From the NCBI GenBank assembly GCA_002305415.1, contig DBQX01000105.1, positions 44,144 through 63,791 of the forward strand: 19,648 nt of DNA, in the 5' to 3' direction. The notes below the pieces were generated by a model. It was not told the DNA's origin. It worked only from the letters and a program-made list of their open reading frames with translations, and ran no database searches. The stretch comes from Actinomycetales bacterium UBA1383 (GTDB taxonomy: Bacteria > Actinomycetota > Actinomycetes > Actinomycetales > Actinomycetaceae). Below, piece by piece: positions 1 to 7,797 of this stretch. The translations under genes and the position numbers were made by a program. Numbering within the stretch: position 1 is the first letter of the stretch; each line of letters starts with the position of its first letter.

Positions 1-19
1 CGTCTCAGCCGTTGTCGTC

Positions 20-580
20 TCAGCTGTTCCAGCGCAGCACGGCGGGCGATTCCTTCTCGCGGCCGAGGACGGAGATCGTCGCGACGTCCAGCGGGAAGCT
101 CTGGCCGAAGATGATGGGGAAGTCCAGCCAGGCGAGCGCGAGCACGCGCAGGGAGTGGCCATGCGCGAAGCAGACCGCCTTCTCGACGCCGGAGGCGCGC
201 ACCCGGGCCACCACCCGTGTGAGCCGCGCCCGTACCTCCTCGGAGGATTCGCCGTTCCTGCAGCCGTTGAACCAGATCCGCCAGCCGGGGTACTGCTCGC
301 GGATCTGCGCGCTGGTGAGGCCCTCGAAGTCGCCGTAGTACCACTCGGCGAGGTCGGGCTCGACGAGGAAACGATCGAAGCCCGCCAGCCGCGCGGTCTT
401 CTGCGCGCGGAGCCGTGGGCTGCACATGACGAGCCCGAACTCGGAGGGGTCGAGGCGGTCCCGCAGGGCGGTGGCCTGCTCGACGCCGGTCTCGGTCAAG
501 TCCAGGTCGGTGATGGAGGTGTGCTGCCCGGACTTGCTCCACTCGGTCTGCCCGTGTCGCACCAGATAGAGGATTGTCAC
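20..580 (-). CDS. Histidine phosphatase family protein (phosphoglycerate mutase-like)
   Basis: The 186-residue cytoplasmic protein opens with LVRHGQTEW at residues 6-14, the phosphohistidine loop of the histidine phosphatase superfamily. It has the acidic residue in YYGDFEG near 81-87 and the second catalytic histidine in FAHGHSLRV near 138-146. These are all the residues needed for phosphomonoester hydrolysis, so it should be active, but the substrate (sugar phosphate, acid phosphate or phosphoglycerate-type) cannot be read from the sequence. The start is a GTG. An ATG 9 nt upstream is out of frame, and GAGGAC directly before the GTG is too close to be a good ribosome site. The weak -10-like GATCAT sits 6 nt before the GTG, so a leaderless start is possible but poorly supported. 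The gene lies 64 bp behind the ABC permease on the same strand and may be the last gene of that operon. Confidence 0.9.
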   Translation of the reverse strand: MTILYLVRHGQTEWSKSGQHTSITDLDLTETGVEQATALRDRLDPSEFGLVMCSPRLRAQKTARLAGFDRFLVEPDLAEWYYGDFEGLTSAQIREQYPGWRIWFNGCRNGESSEEVRARLTRVVARVRASGVEKAVCFAHGHSLRVLALAWLDFPIIFGQSFPLDVATISVLGREKESPAVLRWNS

Positions 581-626
581 GTCCTCATGATCGCGGGTCC
601 ACCCGCCGCCGGCGGACGTTTCCGTG

Positions 627-639
627 CCGCGATTCGCGG
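627..639. other. Small hairpin between the ABC permease and phosphatase genes
   Basis: The 64-bp spacer contains a perfect 5-bp inverted repeat, CCGCG-ATT-CGCGG. It lies just after the permease stop codon on the minus strand. No run of T follows it, so it is at best a weak terminator or a processing site. Such short GC palindromes are common by chance in DNA of this composition. Confidence 0.25.
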
Positions 640-644
640 GGGAG

Positions 645-2237
645 TCACGCGATGTCGCGCCTCCGGTAGCCGAGGAACCCGACGGCGGTGAACGCCGCCG
701 CCACGAGCGCGAGGCCGGCGAGCCCGCCCCACGCCGGGTCAGCGGCCTGGATGTTGGGGACGTGCCACAGCGGCGAGATGTCGAGAACCCACTCGTCGAG
801 GTTGAACATCGGACCGAGGATGGTGAGGGCGAACGTCGCCACCACCGCCATCCACCCGGCCAGCCGCCTCGACGGCTTCGCCCCGACGACGGCGAGCGCC
901 AGTCCCACCAGCACCCACACGGCCGGGATGGTCGCCAGCGCCTGTCCCAGTACGTCGGCGAAGCCGATCGTGTCGCCGGTGGAGTCGGCGACCCAGCCCA
1001 TCACGGAGCCGGCGACCACCATGCCGACCGCCGTGGAGACGAACGCGATCACCGCGTGGGAGGCGAGGTGGGCCTGCCGGGTGGTGGCGCCCCCGAGCAG
1101 CGGATCGGCCCGGTACTCGAGCTCCTCGGCGTACAGGCGCATGACCACCTGCACCCCGTGCACGGCGGCGTAGATGCCGAGGATGCGGATCATGGTGAGG
1201 AGGAACTCGGCCACGAGGTCCTCCTGGGCCACCGCGCCGGACGCCAGGACCTGTGCGATCCCGGGGTTGTCCGCGAACACATCCGTGACGGTGTTCGCGA
1301 GGAAACCGAGCAGCACCCCGAGCACCGCGAAGCCCACCATCCACGAGACGAGAGCGGAGCGGTGCAGCCGCAGCGCCAGACCCCAGAGGTTCCCCACCGC
1401 CCCGGCGCGGGCCGGGCCCGGGCGGGGCGGCACGAGGCCCATGCCGAAGTCCCGCCGGGCGTGCAGCGCCAACCCGACGGCCACGAGCAGCAGTGCGAGA
1501 CCCACCACCAGCGCCAGGGGCCACCAGATGTTGTCCACCGCGGGCTTCGTCTCCTGCAGCCAGCCGAACGGGGTGAGCCACGTTGCCCAGTCGGGCGCGC
1601 CGGAGGAGTCGATGTACCCACGGGCCACGAAGAGGGTGCCGAGCACGGTGACGGCGAGGGTGTTGGCGGCCCGCGCGTCCGAGCCCACCTGTGCGGCCAC
1701 CACCCCCACCCCGGCGAAGAGCAGGGCGGACGCCGTGAACGTGGCCGACAGCATGATGGAGTTCCCCACCCCGCCACCGAAGGCGATGGTGACCAGCGCG
1801 GAGACCACGCCCAGCAGCACCGACGCGATCCCCGCGAGCGCTACCGCGACCGCGGGCCTCGCCTCCCGCCCGATCACCCCGGAGGCCACCAGTTCCGCCC
1901 GTCCCGAGTCCTCCTCCGCGCGGGAGTTGCGCACCACGATGAAGATCGCCATCAGCCCGGCGAAGAACGCCCCCAGCGCGCCGGCCCGCCACGCGTTGAA
2001 GCCGTCCGCGGTGGTCAGGTCCACCGGCTTGCCGAAGATCAGGGCCATCGCCGGGTTCGCGGTCACGTTGAGCTGGAGGATCCGCTGGGCCTCCGGATCG
2101 GGGAACACCCAGTCGTAGACCAGCACCGAACTCGCCGAGAGCACCGAGATCAGCGCGATCCACGGCGCGATGGCCTTCCGGTCCTGGTGCAGCGCCACGG
2201 GAAGCAGGTGGCGCACGCCGGTGAGGCGGTTGCCCAT
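645..2237 (-). CDS. ABC exporter permease, polyketide-antibiotic exporter type
   Basis: This 530-residue integral membrane protein has about twelve hydrophobic segments in two halves of roughly six each, for example near residues 25-45, 90-105, 130-150, 165-185, 195-210 and 240-260, then again from about 320. It resembles the large single-chain permeases of actinobacterial drug or polyketide exporters, in which two copies of an ABC-2-like unit are fused. No extracytoplasmic domain or peptidase is visible. The ATG start lies 1 bp after the stop of the ATPase gene (TGA-C-ATG), so translation is probably coupled and the two products form one complex. Longer open-frame extensions upstream overlap the ATPase gene in another frame and are not coding. 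The substrate is unknown, and a role in self-protection or drug efflux is inference from the family. Confidence 0.88.
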   Translation of the reverse strand: MGNRLTGVRHLLPVALHQDRKAIAPWIALISVLSASSVLVYDWVFPDPEAQRILQLNVTANPAMALIFGKPVDLTTADGFNAWRAGALGAFFAGLMAIFIVVRNSRAEEDSGRAELVASGVIGREARPAVAVALAGIASVLLGVVSALVTIAFGGGVGNSIMLSATFTASALLFAGVGVVAAQVGSDARAANTLAVTVLGTLFVARGYIDSSGAPDWATWLTPFGWLQETKPAVDNIWWPLALVVGLALLLVAVGLALHARRDFGMGLVPPRPGPARAGAVGNLWGLALRLHRSALVSWMVGFAVLGVLLGFLANTVTDVFADNPGIAQVLASGAVAQEDLVAEFLLTMIRILGIYAAVHGVQVVMRLYAEELEYRADPLLGGATTRQAHLASHAVIAFVSTAVGMVVAGSVMGWVADSTGDTIGFADVLGQALATIPAVWVLVGLALAVVGAKPSRRLAGWMAVVATFALTILGPMFNLDEWVLDISPLWHVPNIQAADPAWGGLAGLALVAAAFTAVGFLGYRRRDIA

Positions 2238-2238
2238 G

Positions 2239-3195
2239 TCAGGTCCTCGCCCGCCGGCCGTGCCGACGGCGTGCCGCGGGGGTGGGGGCCGCCGGTGGAC
2301 GGGTGGGGGCGGCGTCGTCGCCGTAGTGGCGGAGGAACAGGTCCTCCAGCGAGGGCGGGGTGGCGGTGAGCGCGGAGATCCCGAAGCGGCCGAGCGCCGC
2401 GAGAGCATCCCCGACCCGCTCCGCGTCCACCGTGCCGTGCACGCTGGCGCCGTCGAGGCGGACCTCCTCCAGGGGTGCGAGGTCGGCGGGGGTGGCGGGG
2501 GCGTGCGCCAGCGTGGCCCGGATGGTGGTGCGGGTGCGGTGGCGGAGGTCGTCCAGGGTGCCGGTCTGCACCACCACGCCGTCACGGATGATCGAGACGC
2601 GGTCCGCGAGCGCCTCCGCCTCGGAGAGGATGTGGCTGGAGAGGAGCACGCTGCGGCCGCGTTCCTTCTCGCGGGCGATCTCCTCCTGGAACACCGCCTC
2701 CATGAGGGGGTCGAGGCCGGAGGTGGGCTCGTCCAGGATGAGCAGTTCCACGTCGGAGGAGAGCGCCGCCACGAGCGCCACCTTCTGCTTGTTGCCCTTG
2801 GAGTACTGCCGTCCACGCTTCGTGGGGTCCAGCTCGAAGCGTTCCACCAGGTGCGCCCGCCGATTCTCGTCGAGCCCGCCGCGCAGGTTCCCGAGGAGGT
2901 CGATGGCCTCGCCGCCCGTGAGGCCCGGCCAGAGGCTGACCTCGCCCGGCACGTAGGCGAGCCGGCGGTGCAGGGCGACGACGTCGCGCCAGGGGTCGCC
3001 GCCGAGGACCTCCACGTGCCCCGAGTCGGCCTTCAGCAGCCCCAGCAGGACCCGGATCGTCGTCGACTTGCCGGCGCCGTTCGGTCCCAGGAAGCCGTGG
3101 ACCTCGCCCCGCGCCACCTCGAGGTCGAGGCCGCGCAGCGCGGTGAAGGAGCCGTAGGACTTGATGAGTCCGTCGACGGTGATGACCGTGTCCAT
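2239..3195 (-). CDS. ABC transporter ATP-binding protein
   Basis: The 318-residue nucleotide-binding subunit powers the adjacent permease. Walker A is GPNGAGKST at 37-45, Walker B with D-loop is LLILDEPTSGLDP at 151-163, and the switch histidine is in LLSSHILSEAEA near 188. The ABC signature is the unusual YSKGNKQK at 131-138 rather than LSGGQ, as found in some drug-exporter ATPases. After about residue 215 there is a C-terminal extension typical of DrrA/CcmA-like exporters, ending in a basic Pro/Ala/Arg-rich tail. I chose the ATG at 3195, not an in-frame GTG 13 codons upstream, because a -10 box (TACAGT) sits 7 nt before this ATG and would place the transcription start at the initiation codon. 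The gene heads a two-gene operon, possibly extended by the phosphatase gene. Confidence 0.92.
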   Translation of the reverse strand: MDTVITVDGLIKSYGSFTALRGLDLEVARGEVHGFLGPNGAGKSTTIRVLLGLLKADSGHVEVLGGDPWRDVVALHRRLAYVPGEVSLWPGLTGGEAIDLLGNLRGGLDENRRAHLVERFELDPTKRGRQYSKGNKQKVALVAALSSDVELLILDEPTSGLDPLMEAVFQEEIAREKERGRSVLLSSHILSEAEALADRVSIIRDGVVVQTGTLDDLRHRTRTTIRATLAHAPATPADLAPLEEVRLDGASVHGTVDAERVGDALAALGRFGISALTATPPSLEDLFLRHYGDDAAPTRPPAAPTPAARRRHGRRART

Positions 3196-3202
3196 GGCGG
3201 AC

Positions 3203-3208
3203 ACTGTA
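3203..3208 (-). promoter_or_regulatory. -10 box of a leaderless promoter for the ABC exporter operon
   Basis: Read on the minus strand, TACAGT ends 7 nt before the ATG of the ATP-binding gene, which places transcription initiation at or next to the A of the start codon. No Shine-Dalgarno sequence precedes the ATG. No good -35 hexamer is seen 16-19 bp upstream. The spacing fits the known actinobacterial leaderless pattern. Confidence 0.6.
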
Positions 3209-3249
3209 GACCCCGAACCATGAGCGGACGGCACCCCCGTCCAGGCGAC

Positions 3250-3255
3250 TAGAGT
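3250..3255 (+). promoter_or_regulatory. -10 box of a leaderless promoter for the asparaginase gene
   Basis: TAGAGT ends 7 nt before the GTG at 3263. An in-frame GTG at 3254 overlaps this box and so should not be transcribed, which is why the 3263 start is preferred. The box lies about 40 bp from the divergent -10 of the ABC operon, so the two promoters are back to back in a 67-bp region. Confidence 0.55.
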
Positions 3256-3262
3256 GACCGCT

Positions 3263-4285
3263 GTGACTCACCTCACCCCACCCGCGTCCCGGCCCGACGA
3301 CGCCCCCCGTCCGGCTGGCGTGGCCGACCTGGCGGAGCTCGCGGTGGTCGAGCGGAGCGGTTTCCGCGAGTCCTGCCACTTCGGCGTGCTCTCCGTCGTG
3401 GGGCGCGACGGCGCGCCAGCGTTCGAACTGGGCATCCCGGCCGCGGCCTTCCTCCCCCGCAGCACCGTGAAGCCCTTCCAGGCGATCGCCGCCCTGCGCG
3501 CCGGCGTGCCGCTCCGGGACGCGTCACTGGCGGTCGCGGCAGCGTCGCACGGCGGCAGCCCCGAGCAGGTCGCCGCCGTGCTCGAGATCCTCGCCCCGGC
3601 GGGCCTCGGAGAGGACGACCTGCAGTGCCCCGCCGCGCTCCCGCGGGACCCTGACGCGCGCGTCGCGGCCCAGTGCGCGGGCGCGCAGCCGCGCCGGCTC
3701 TGGTACAACTGCTCGGGCAAGCACGCCGCGATGCTGGCCGCCTGTGTGGCCAGCGGCTGGGAGACCGCCACCTACCTCGACCCGGATCACCCCCTGCAAC
3801 GCCTCATCCGGGCCACCCTCGAGGAGTTCGCCGGGCCGGTGAGCCACGTGGCCGTCGACGGCTGCGGTGCGCCCCTGTTCTCGGTCACGCTGCGGGGGCT
3901 CGCCCGCGCCTACCACCGGCTCGTCACCGCCGAGCCCGGCTCCGACGCGCGCAGGGTCGCGGACGCCATGCGGGCGTTCCCCCACCTCGTGGCGGGTACC
4001 GGGCAGCCGGACACCGAACTCATGCGGCTGATGCCCGGCGCGCTCGCGAAGGGGGGCGCCGAGGGCGTCCTCGTCGTCGCCGCGCCCACCGGCGAGGCGG
4101 TGGCCGTCAAGGTGGCGGACGGCAGTGACCGGCCCGCCATGCTGGTGGCGCTCGCGGCACTCGCCCGCATCGGGGTGGACGTCTCCGCCGCGACGGCGCT
4201 GCGCCAGGCACCCGTCCTCGGCGGTTCCCGGGTGGTGGGGCAGGTGGTCCCGGCATTCACAGCCTCCTCCCAGCGGGAGCCCTGA
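3263..4285 (+). CDS. L-asparaginase, Rhizobium etli AspII-like (class 3) family
   Basis: The 340-residue protein belongs to the asparaginase II family first known from Rhizobium etli, unrelated to the classical bacterial AnsA/AnsB enzymes. It hydrolyses asparagine to aspartate and ammonia in the cytoplasm. Numbered from the GTG at 3263, the key family residues are present: STVK at 67-70 (Ser-x-x-Lys pair), ASHGG with Ser95, YNCSGKH with Cys150 and Lys153, VDGCGAP with Cys201, and LAKGGAEG with Lys263. The cysteines and Lys153 match the metal-binding set described in the R. etli enzyme. There is no signal peptide. A -10 box 7 nt upstream supports the GTG at 3263 over another GTG three codons earlier. 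The CPBP protease gene follows after 10 bp. Local nitrogen control is not evident. Confidence 0.88.
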   Translation: MTHLTPPASRPDDAPRPAGVADLAELAVVERSGFRESCHFGVLSVVGRDGAPAFELGIPAAAFLPRSTVKPFQAIAALRAGVPLRDASLAVAAASHGGSPEQVAAVLEILAPAGLGEDDLQCPAALPRDPDARVAAQCAGAQPRRLWYNCSGKHAAMLAACVASGWETATYLDPDHPLQRLIRATLEEFAGPVSHVAVDGCGAPLFSVTLRGLARAYHRLVTAEPGSDARRVADAMRAFPHLVAGTGQPDTELMRLMPGALAKGGAEGVLVVAAPTGEAVAVKVADGSDRPAMLVALAALARIGVDVSAATALRQAPVLGGSRVVGQVVPAFTASSQREP

Positions 4286-4295
4286 GAATCGAGCC

Positions 4296-5048
4296 ATGAG
4301 TGCCGCGGCCATGAGCGCGCGGGCCGAGGTGTGGATCGTGCTCGGACTGAGCCTCGGCCAGTCCGCCGTCTACTCCCTGGTGCGGATCATCGCCCGCCTC
4401 ACGGAGGAGCGGCCGTTGGGCGACCAGACGGCGGCCCTCAATCCGTCCGTGTCCCCGCGCCCCTGGCTGGACCTCACCTACCAGCTGCTCGGCATCGGGT
4501 TCGCGCTCGTCCCGGTGGTGCTCGCCCTGTACCTCCTCTCCGCCGGTGGCAGGCGCGCCACCGAGCGGATCGGGTTCGATTTCGCCCGGCCGGGCCGTGA
4601 CCTGGCCGTGGGCGTGGGGCTCGCGGCCCTCATCGGCGTGCCGGGACTTCTCTTCTACCTCGCGGGCCGGGCGCTGGGCATCACCGTCTCGATCAACCCG
4701 GCGGCCCTCAACGACGCCTGGTGGGCGGTGCCGGTGTTGCTGCTCTCGGCCGTGAAGAACGCGGTGCTCGAGGAGGTCATCGCGGTGGGCTACCTGCTCG
4801 AGCGCCTCGAGGAGCGCGGCTGGAGCTGGCGCGCGCGGACGGTGGCGTCGGCGACGCTGCGTGGCGCCTACCACCTCTACCAGGGAATCGGGCCGTTCGT
4901 CGGCAACCTGGTGATGGGCCTGGTGTTCAACGAGTACTACCGGCGGGCGCGGCGCACCATGCCGCTCGTCGTCGCGCACACGCTGCTGGACGTGGTGGCG
5001 TTCGTGGGGTACTGGTTGCTGCCCGAGGCGTGGCGGGCGTTGCTGTAG
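4296..5048 (+). CDS. CPBP family intramembrane glutamic endopeptidase (Abi-like)
   Basis: The 250-residue membrane protein has hydrophobic segments near residues 12-32, 58-82, 102-124, 140-160 and 225-245. It carries the family motifs: the paired glutamates in NAVLEEVIAVGYL (E159-E160), a histidine in LRGAYHLYQG (H193), and HTLLD (H228, D232). In the canonical EExxxR motif the arginine is replaced by valine here (EEVIAV), so activity should not be taken for granted. Family members process membrane or peptide substrates and some serve in bacteriocin immunity, but no substrate gene is adjacent. The ATG at 4296 is 10 bp after the asparaginase stop, so co-transcription is likely. A second in-frame ATG at 4311 is possible, and neither has a strong ribosome site. 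It converges on the amidotransferase gene with 12 bp between the stops. Confidence 0.82.
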   Translation: MSAAAMSARAEVWIVLGLSLGQSAVYSLVRIIARLTEERPLGDQTAALNPSVSPRPWLDLTYQLLGIGFALVPVVLALYLLSAGGRRATERIGFDFARPGRDLAVGVGLAALIGVPGLLFYLAGRALGITVSINPAALNDAWWAVPVLLLSAVKNAVLEEVIAVGYLLERLEERGWSWRARTVASATLRGAYHLYQGIGPFVGNLVMGLVFNEYYRRARRTMPLVVAHTLLDVVAFVGYWLLPEAWRALL

Positions 5049-5060
5049 GGCCCCGGCGAA

Positions 5061-5792
5061 CTAGCGCGCGTAGCGCTCCACGAAGTTGCGGATGATGAGG
5101 TGGGCGTGGGACACGTCGATGTCACGCGTCCGGGCCTTGACGTCGTCGATCTCCTCGGGACGGAAGTAGCCGGCGTCCTGGTAGATGTCGATGCGCTCGC
5201 AGAGCCACTCGTAGTTCAGCTCGGGGTGGAACTGGGTGGCGTACATGTTCTGGCCGATCCGGAACATCTGGACAGGGCAACTCGGGGAGGTGGCGAGCAG
5301 CACCGCGTGGTCCGGGAGGCGGGTGCACGCCTCCTTGTGGCCCACGTAGGCGCGGAAGTGCTGCGGGACGCCGGCCAGCAGGGGATCCGCGACGCCGTCG
5401 TCCGTGAGCTCGATGTGCGCGGCGCTGATCGGCTCCGGAAACGTGAGGTCCACGATCCCGCCCTGGTGCCGCCCGAGCGTCCCGACGCCGTAGCACGCCC
5501 CCAGGAACGGGTAGTCCTGCTCCACCACCCTGTCGAGCAGGCCCTCGAACTCCGCCTCGACCCGCAACTGGGAGTCCGACTTGTACCTGACCGGCACGGA
5601 CGTCGTGAACGGGCTGCCGCCCACGATGATGCCGGAGTAGTCCTCGAGGTGGAGGTGGGGCAGCGGGACGGCCTCGAGGCGGATCCGCTCGATGTCGTTC
5701 ACGCCGAGGCCACCGAAGTGGCGGAAGGCCGCCAGTTCACCGTCGGCCGCGGCATCCTCGGGGCGTGTGGAGAGGAGGAGGAAGGGTCGCAC
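5061..5792 (-). CDS. Class I glutamine amidotransferase (GMP synthase-like)
   Basis: The 243-residue protein is a stand-alone class I amidotransferase domain. The nucleophile elbow is FLGACYGVGT with Cys100, and the catalytic His-x-Glu is in QFHPEL (H189, E191). An oxyanion-type IIVGGSPF segment lies near 55-62. These make glutamine hydrolysis likely, although the synthase partner or acceptor is not encoded nearby. Such stand-alone proteins in actinobacteria are often labelled GMP synthase-like or gamma-glutamyl hydrolase-like, and their true role is unknown. The GTG start lies 22 bp after the stop of the membrane protein gene upstream. A -10 box 6 nt before the GTG suggests it also has its own leaderless transcript. 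Confidence 0.87.
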   Translation of the reverse strand: MRPFLLLSTRPEDAAADGELAAFRHFGGLGVNDIERIRLEAVPLPHLHLEDYSGIIVGGSPFTTSVPVRYKSDSQLRVEAEFEGLLDRVVEQDYPFLGACYGVGTLGRHQGGIVDLTFPEPISAAHIELTDDGVADPLLAGVPQHFRAYVGHKEACTRLPDHAVLLATSPSCPVQMFRIGQNMYATQFHPELNYEWLCERIDIYQDAGYFRPEEIDDVKARTRDIDVSHAHLIIRNFVERYAR

Positions 5793-5798
5793 GTTCCG

Positions 5799-5804
5799 AG
5801 AGTA
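5799..5804 (-). promoter_or_regulatory. -10 box of a leaderless promoter for the amidotransferase gene
   Basis: On the minus strand TACTCT ends 6 nt before the GTG start. It falls in the 22-bp gap behind the upstream gene, with no Shine-Dalgarno sequence. No clear -35 hexamer is visible, as the expected position lies inside the upstream coding region. Confidence 0.5.
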
Positions 5805-5814
5805 GCGCCCGGCG

Positions 5815-6309
5815 TCAGAGGGTGATGGCCCAGACCAGCGCGAACAGCAGCCAGAGGGTGACGCCGATGTAGCCGAGGGCGAGGCCAGCCAGCGCCATCC
5901 CCCTCCCCGCGATCCGCCCGCGCGACGTCTTCCCCAGCGCCACGTGCCCGGCGACGACGGCCACCAGCGAGATGCCGGGGATGACGCCCAGCACCGCGGC
6001 GATGATGGCGACGCGCGCCCACGTCGAGGTGCGTGGGCGGGGCGAGGTGTAGCCCGGGCCGGCGAAGACCTCCGCGGGGTCGACCTCCTCGGTGCCGGGG
6101 AAGGCGAACGGCGCCGGCCCGGACCAGGCGAGGTAGTCCGCCCCCACCGTCCGTGGCGGCGCGCTGTGCACCGGGACGTAGCCAGCCGGGTGCGTTGGCA
6201 CGTAACCGTCCGGGCGGGGCGCCGTCGGGTACGGTTCCCCGGGCGCGGGCCCCGGTGCGGGGGCAGCGAACGGGCTGCTCACGGCCTCGGTTCCCTCCTG
6301 GTGTTCCAT
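5815..6309 (-). CDS. DUF4190-like small membrane protein with a Pro-rich N-terminus
   Basis: The 164-residue protein begins with about 95 residues rich in Pro, Ala, Gly and Tyr, including a twice-repeated GYVPxHxA unit at 35-50. Two hydrophobic segments follow, near 98-121 and 136-162, separated by a short GKTSRGRIAGRG loop. This layout matches the DUF4190 family, in which the low-complexity region is cytoplasmic and the hairpin sits in the membrane. The function is unknown. The ATG at 6309 was chosen because upstream in-frame sequence is of poor coding quality and runs through the divergent promoter region. No strong ribosome site precedes it. It is followed after 22 bp by the amidotransferase gene. 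Confidence 0.75.
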   Translation of the reverse strand: MEHQEGTEAVSSPFAAPAPGPAPGEPYPTAPRPDGYVPTHPAGYVPVHSAPPRTVGADYLAWSGPAPFAFPGTEEVDPAEVFAGPGYTSPRPRTSTWARVAIIAAVLGVIPGISLVAVVAGHVALGKTSRGRIAGRGMALAGLALGYIGVTLWLLFALVWAITL

Positions 6310-6369
6310 GTCACGTCCGGTGCGGCCCACCGGGGGGCTGTCGTGTCGTCGCGGCCGGATAGCCTGTCC

Positions 6370-6399
6370 GTGGCCGGGACCCCGCGGGGCGGCGGCCAC
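6370..6399 (+). repeat. Nested inverted repeat in the leader of the uracil permease gene
   Basis: GTGGCCG at 6370-6376 and CGGCCAC at 6393-6399 form perfect 7-bp arms. Between them lies the 10-bp palindrome CCCCGCGGGG at 6380-6389. If the permease mRNA starts upstream (a TAGCCT -10-like box lies at 6359-6364, with no convincing -35), this would be a stable leader hairpin about 54 nt before the start codon. It could equally be an operator or a chance GC palindrome. Confidence 0.35.
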
Positions 6400-6452
6400 T
6401 CCACACTAACGCGGCTCGGCCCCTCCGCGCCGCGCGGCACCAGGGAGGTCAC

Positions 6453-7775
6453 GTGTCATCACCGTTCAACTGGAAGCTCCACGGGGACGGCCGGGCGCTG
6501 CCGCCGGGCCACGTCGTCGCCCCGAACGAGCGACTCACCTGGCCGCGCACCATCGGGATCGGCGCCCAGCACGTCGTCGCGATGTTCGGCGCCACGTTCC
6601 TCGTGCCGCTGCTCACCGGCTTCCCGCCGGCGACGACGCTGTTCTTCTCGGCGGTCGGCACGCTGCTGTTCCTCGTGATCACTGCGGGCCGGGTGCCGTC
6701 GTACCTCGGGTCGTCGTTCGCGTTCATCGCCCCGATCACCGCCGCCACGGCGAGCCACAGCCAGGCGACCGCGCTCGGCGGCGTCGTCGCGGCCGGCGCG
6801 CTGCTCGCGGCGGTCGGCCTGCTGGTGCACTTCGCGGGAGCGAAGTGGATCGACGTCGTGATGCCGCCGGTCGTGACCGGCACGATCGTCGCCCTCATCG
6901 GCTTCAACCTCGCGCCGGCGGCGTGGAACAACTTCCAGGCCGCCCCGGTGACCGCGCTGGTCACCCTGACCGCCATCGTGCTCGTCACGGTGCTGTTCCG
7001 CGGCATCATCGGGCGCCTGTCGATCCTCGTCGGGGTGGTCATCGGGTACGTGACGGCGGTGCTGCGCGACGAGGTGGACTTCGCGAAGGTCGCGGACGCC
7101 GCCTGGATCGGCCTGCCGCAGTTCCAGGGACCCCAGTTCGACCCGGCTGTCCTCGGGCTCTTCCTGCCGGTGGTGCTCGTGCTGGTGGCCGAGAACGTCG
7201 GGCACGTGAAGTCGGTGGCGGCGATGACCGGGCAGGACCTCGATCCGGTCACCGGCCGCGCGCTCTTCGCCGACGGTGTCGCCACCATGCTCGCAGGATC
7301 GGGCGGAGGCTCGGGAACCACGACCTACGCCGAGAACATCGGCGTCATGGCGGCGACGCGCGTCTACTCGACCGCGGCCTACATGGTGGCGGGCCTGGTG
7401 GGTCTGCTCCTGTCGATGATGCCGAAGTTCGGCGAGCTGATCGCCACCATCCCCGCGGGGGTGCTCGGCGGTGCCGCCACTGTGCTCTACGGCATGATCG
7501 GTATGCTCGGTGCCCGGATCTGGGTGCAGAACAAGGTCGACTTCTCCGATCCGGTGAACCTCAACACCGCCGCCATCGCGCTGGTGATCGGAATCGCCAA
7601 CTTCACCTGGGTCGCCGGGGACGTCTCCTTCGCGGGCATCGCGCTCGGTACCGCGGCCGCCCTGCTCGTCTACCACGTCATGCGGTCGATCGCGCGGGTG
7701 CGCGGAACCTCCATGGAGCCGGCGAGCCCGGCGTCCGCGCCGGCCGGCGTGGAACTGGAGAAGAGCGTCCAGTAG
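6453..7775 (+). CDS. Uracil-xanthine permease, NCS2 family (uracil-type)
   Basis: The 440-residue membrane transporter is of typical NCS2 length, with about fourteen hydrophobic segments. It imports a nucleobase with protons. The two substrate-region glutamates known from UraA are present: E247 in LVAENVGHVKS and E294 in TTTYAENIGVMA. The second motif is of the uracil-transporter type rather than the xanthine/urate type (QNNG-like), so uracil is the likely substrate. The acidic Ser/Pro/Ala C-terminal tail is non-membrane. The GTG start is supported by GGGAGG at 6443-6448, 4 nt upstream. No pyrimidine salvage gene is adjacent, and the gene stands alone between a divergent neighbour and a convergent one. 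Confidence 0.92.
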   Translation: MSSPFNWKLHGDGRALPPGHVVAPNERLTWPRTIGIGAQHVVAMFGATFLVPLLTGFPPATTLFFSAVGTLLFLVITAGRVPSYLGSSFAFIAPITAATASHSQATALGGVVAAGALLAAVGLLVHFAGAKWIDVVMPPVVTGTIVALIGFNLAPAAWNNFQAAPVTALVTLTAIVLVTVLFRGIIGRLSILVGVVIGYVTAVLRDEVDFAKVADAAWIGLPQFQGPQFDPAVLGLFLPVVLVLVAENVGHVKSVAAMTGQDLDPVTGRALFADGVATMLAGSGGGSGTTTYAENIGVMAATRVYSTAAYMVAGLVGLLLSMMPKFGELIATIPAGVLGGAATVLYGMIGMLGARIWVQNKVDFSDPVNLNTAAIALVIGIANFTWVAGDVSFAGIALGTAAALLVYHVMRSIARVRGTSMEPASPASAPAGVELEKSVQ

Positions 7776-7797
7776 TTCACCCCACGGGCGGCCCGCT

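Noticed and set aside
624..2369. A plus-strand open frame of about 580 codons
   Set aside because: It is antisense to the ABC permease and has the low-complexity His/Arg/Gly/Glu composition of a shadow frame.
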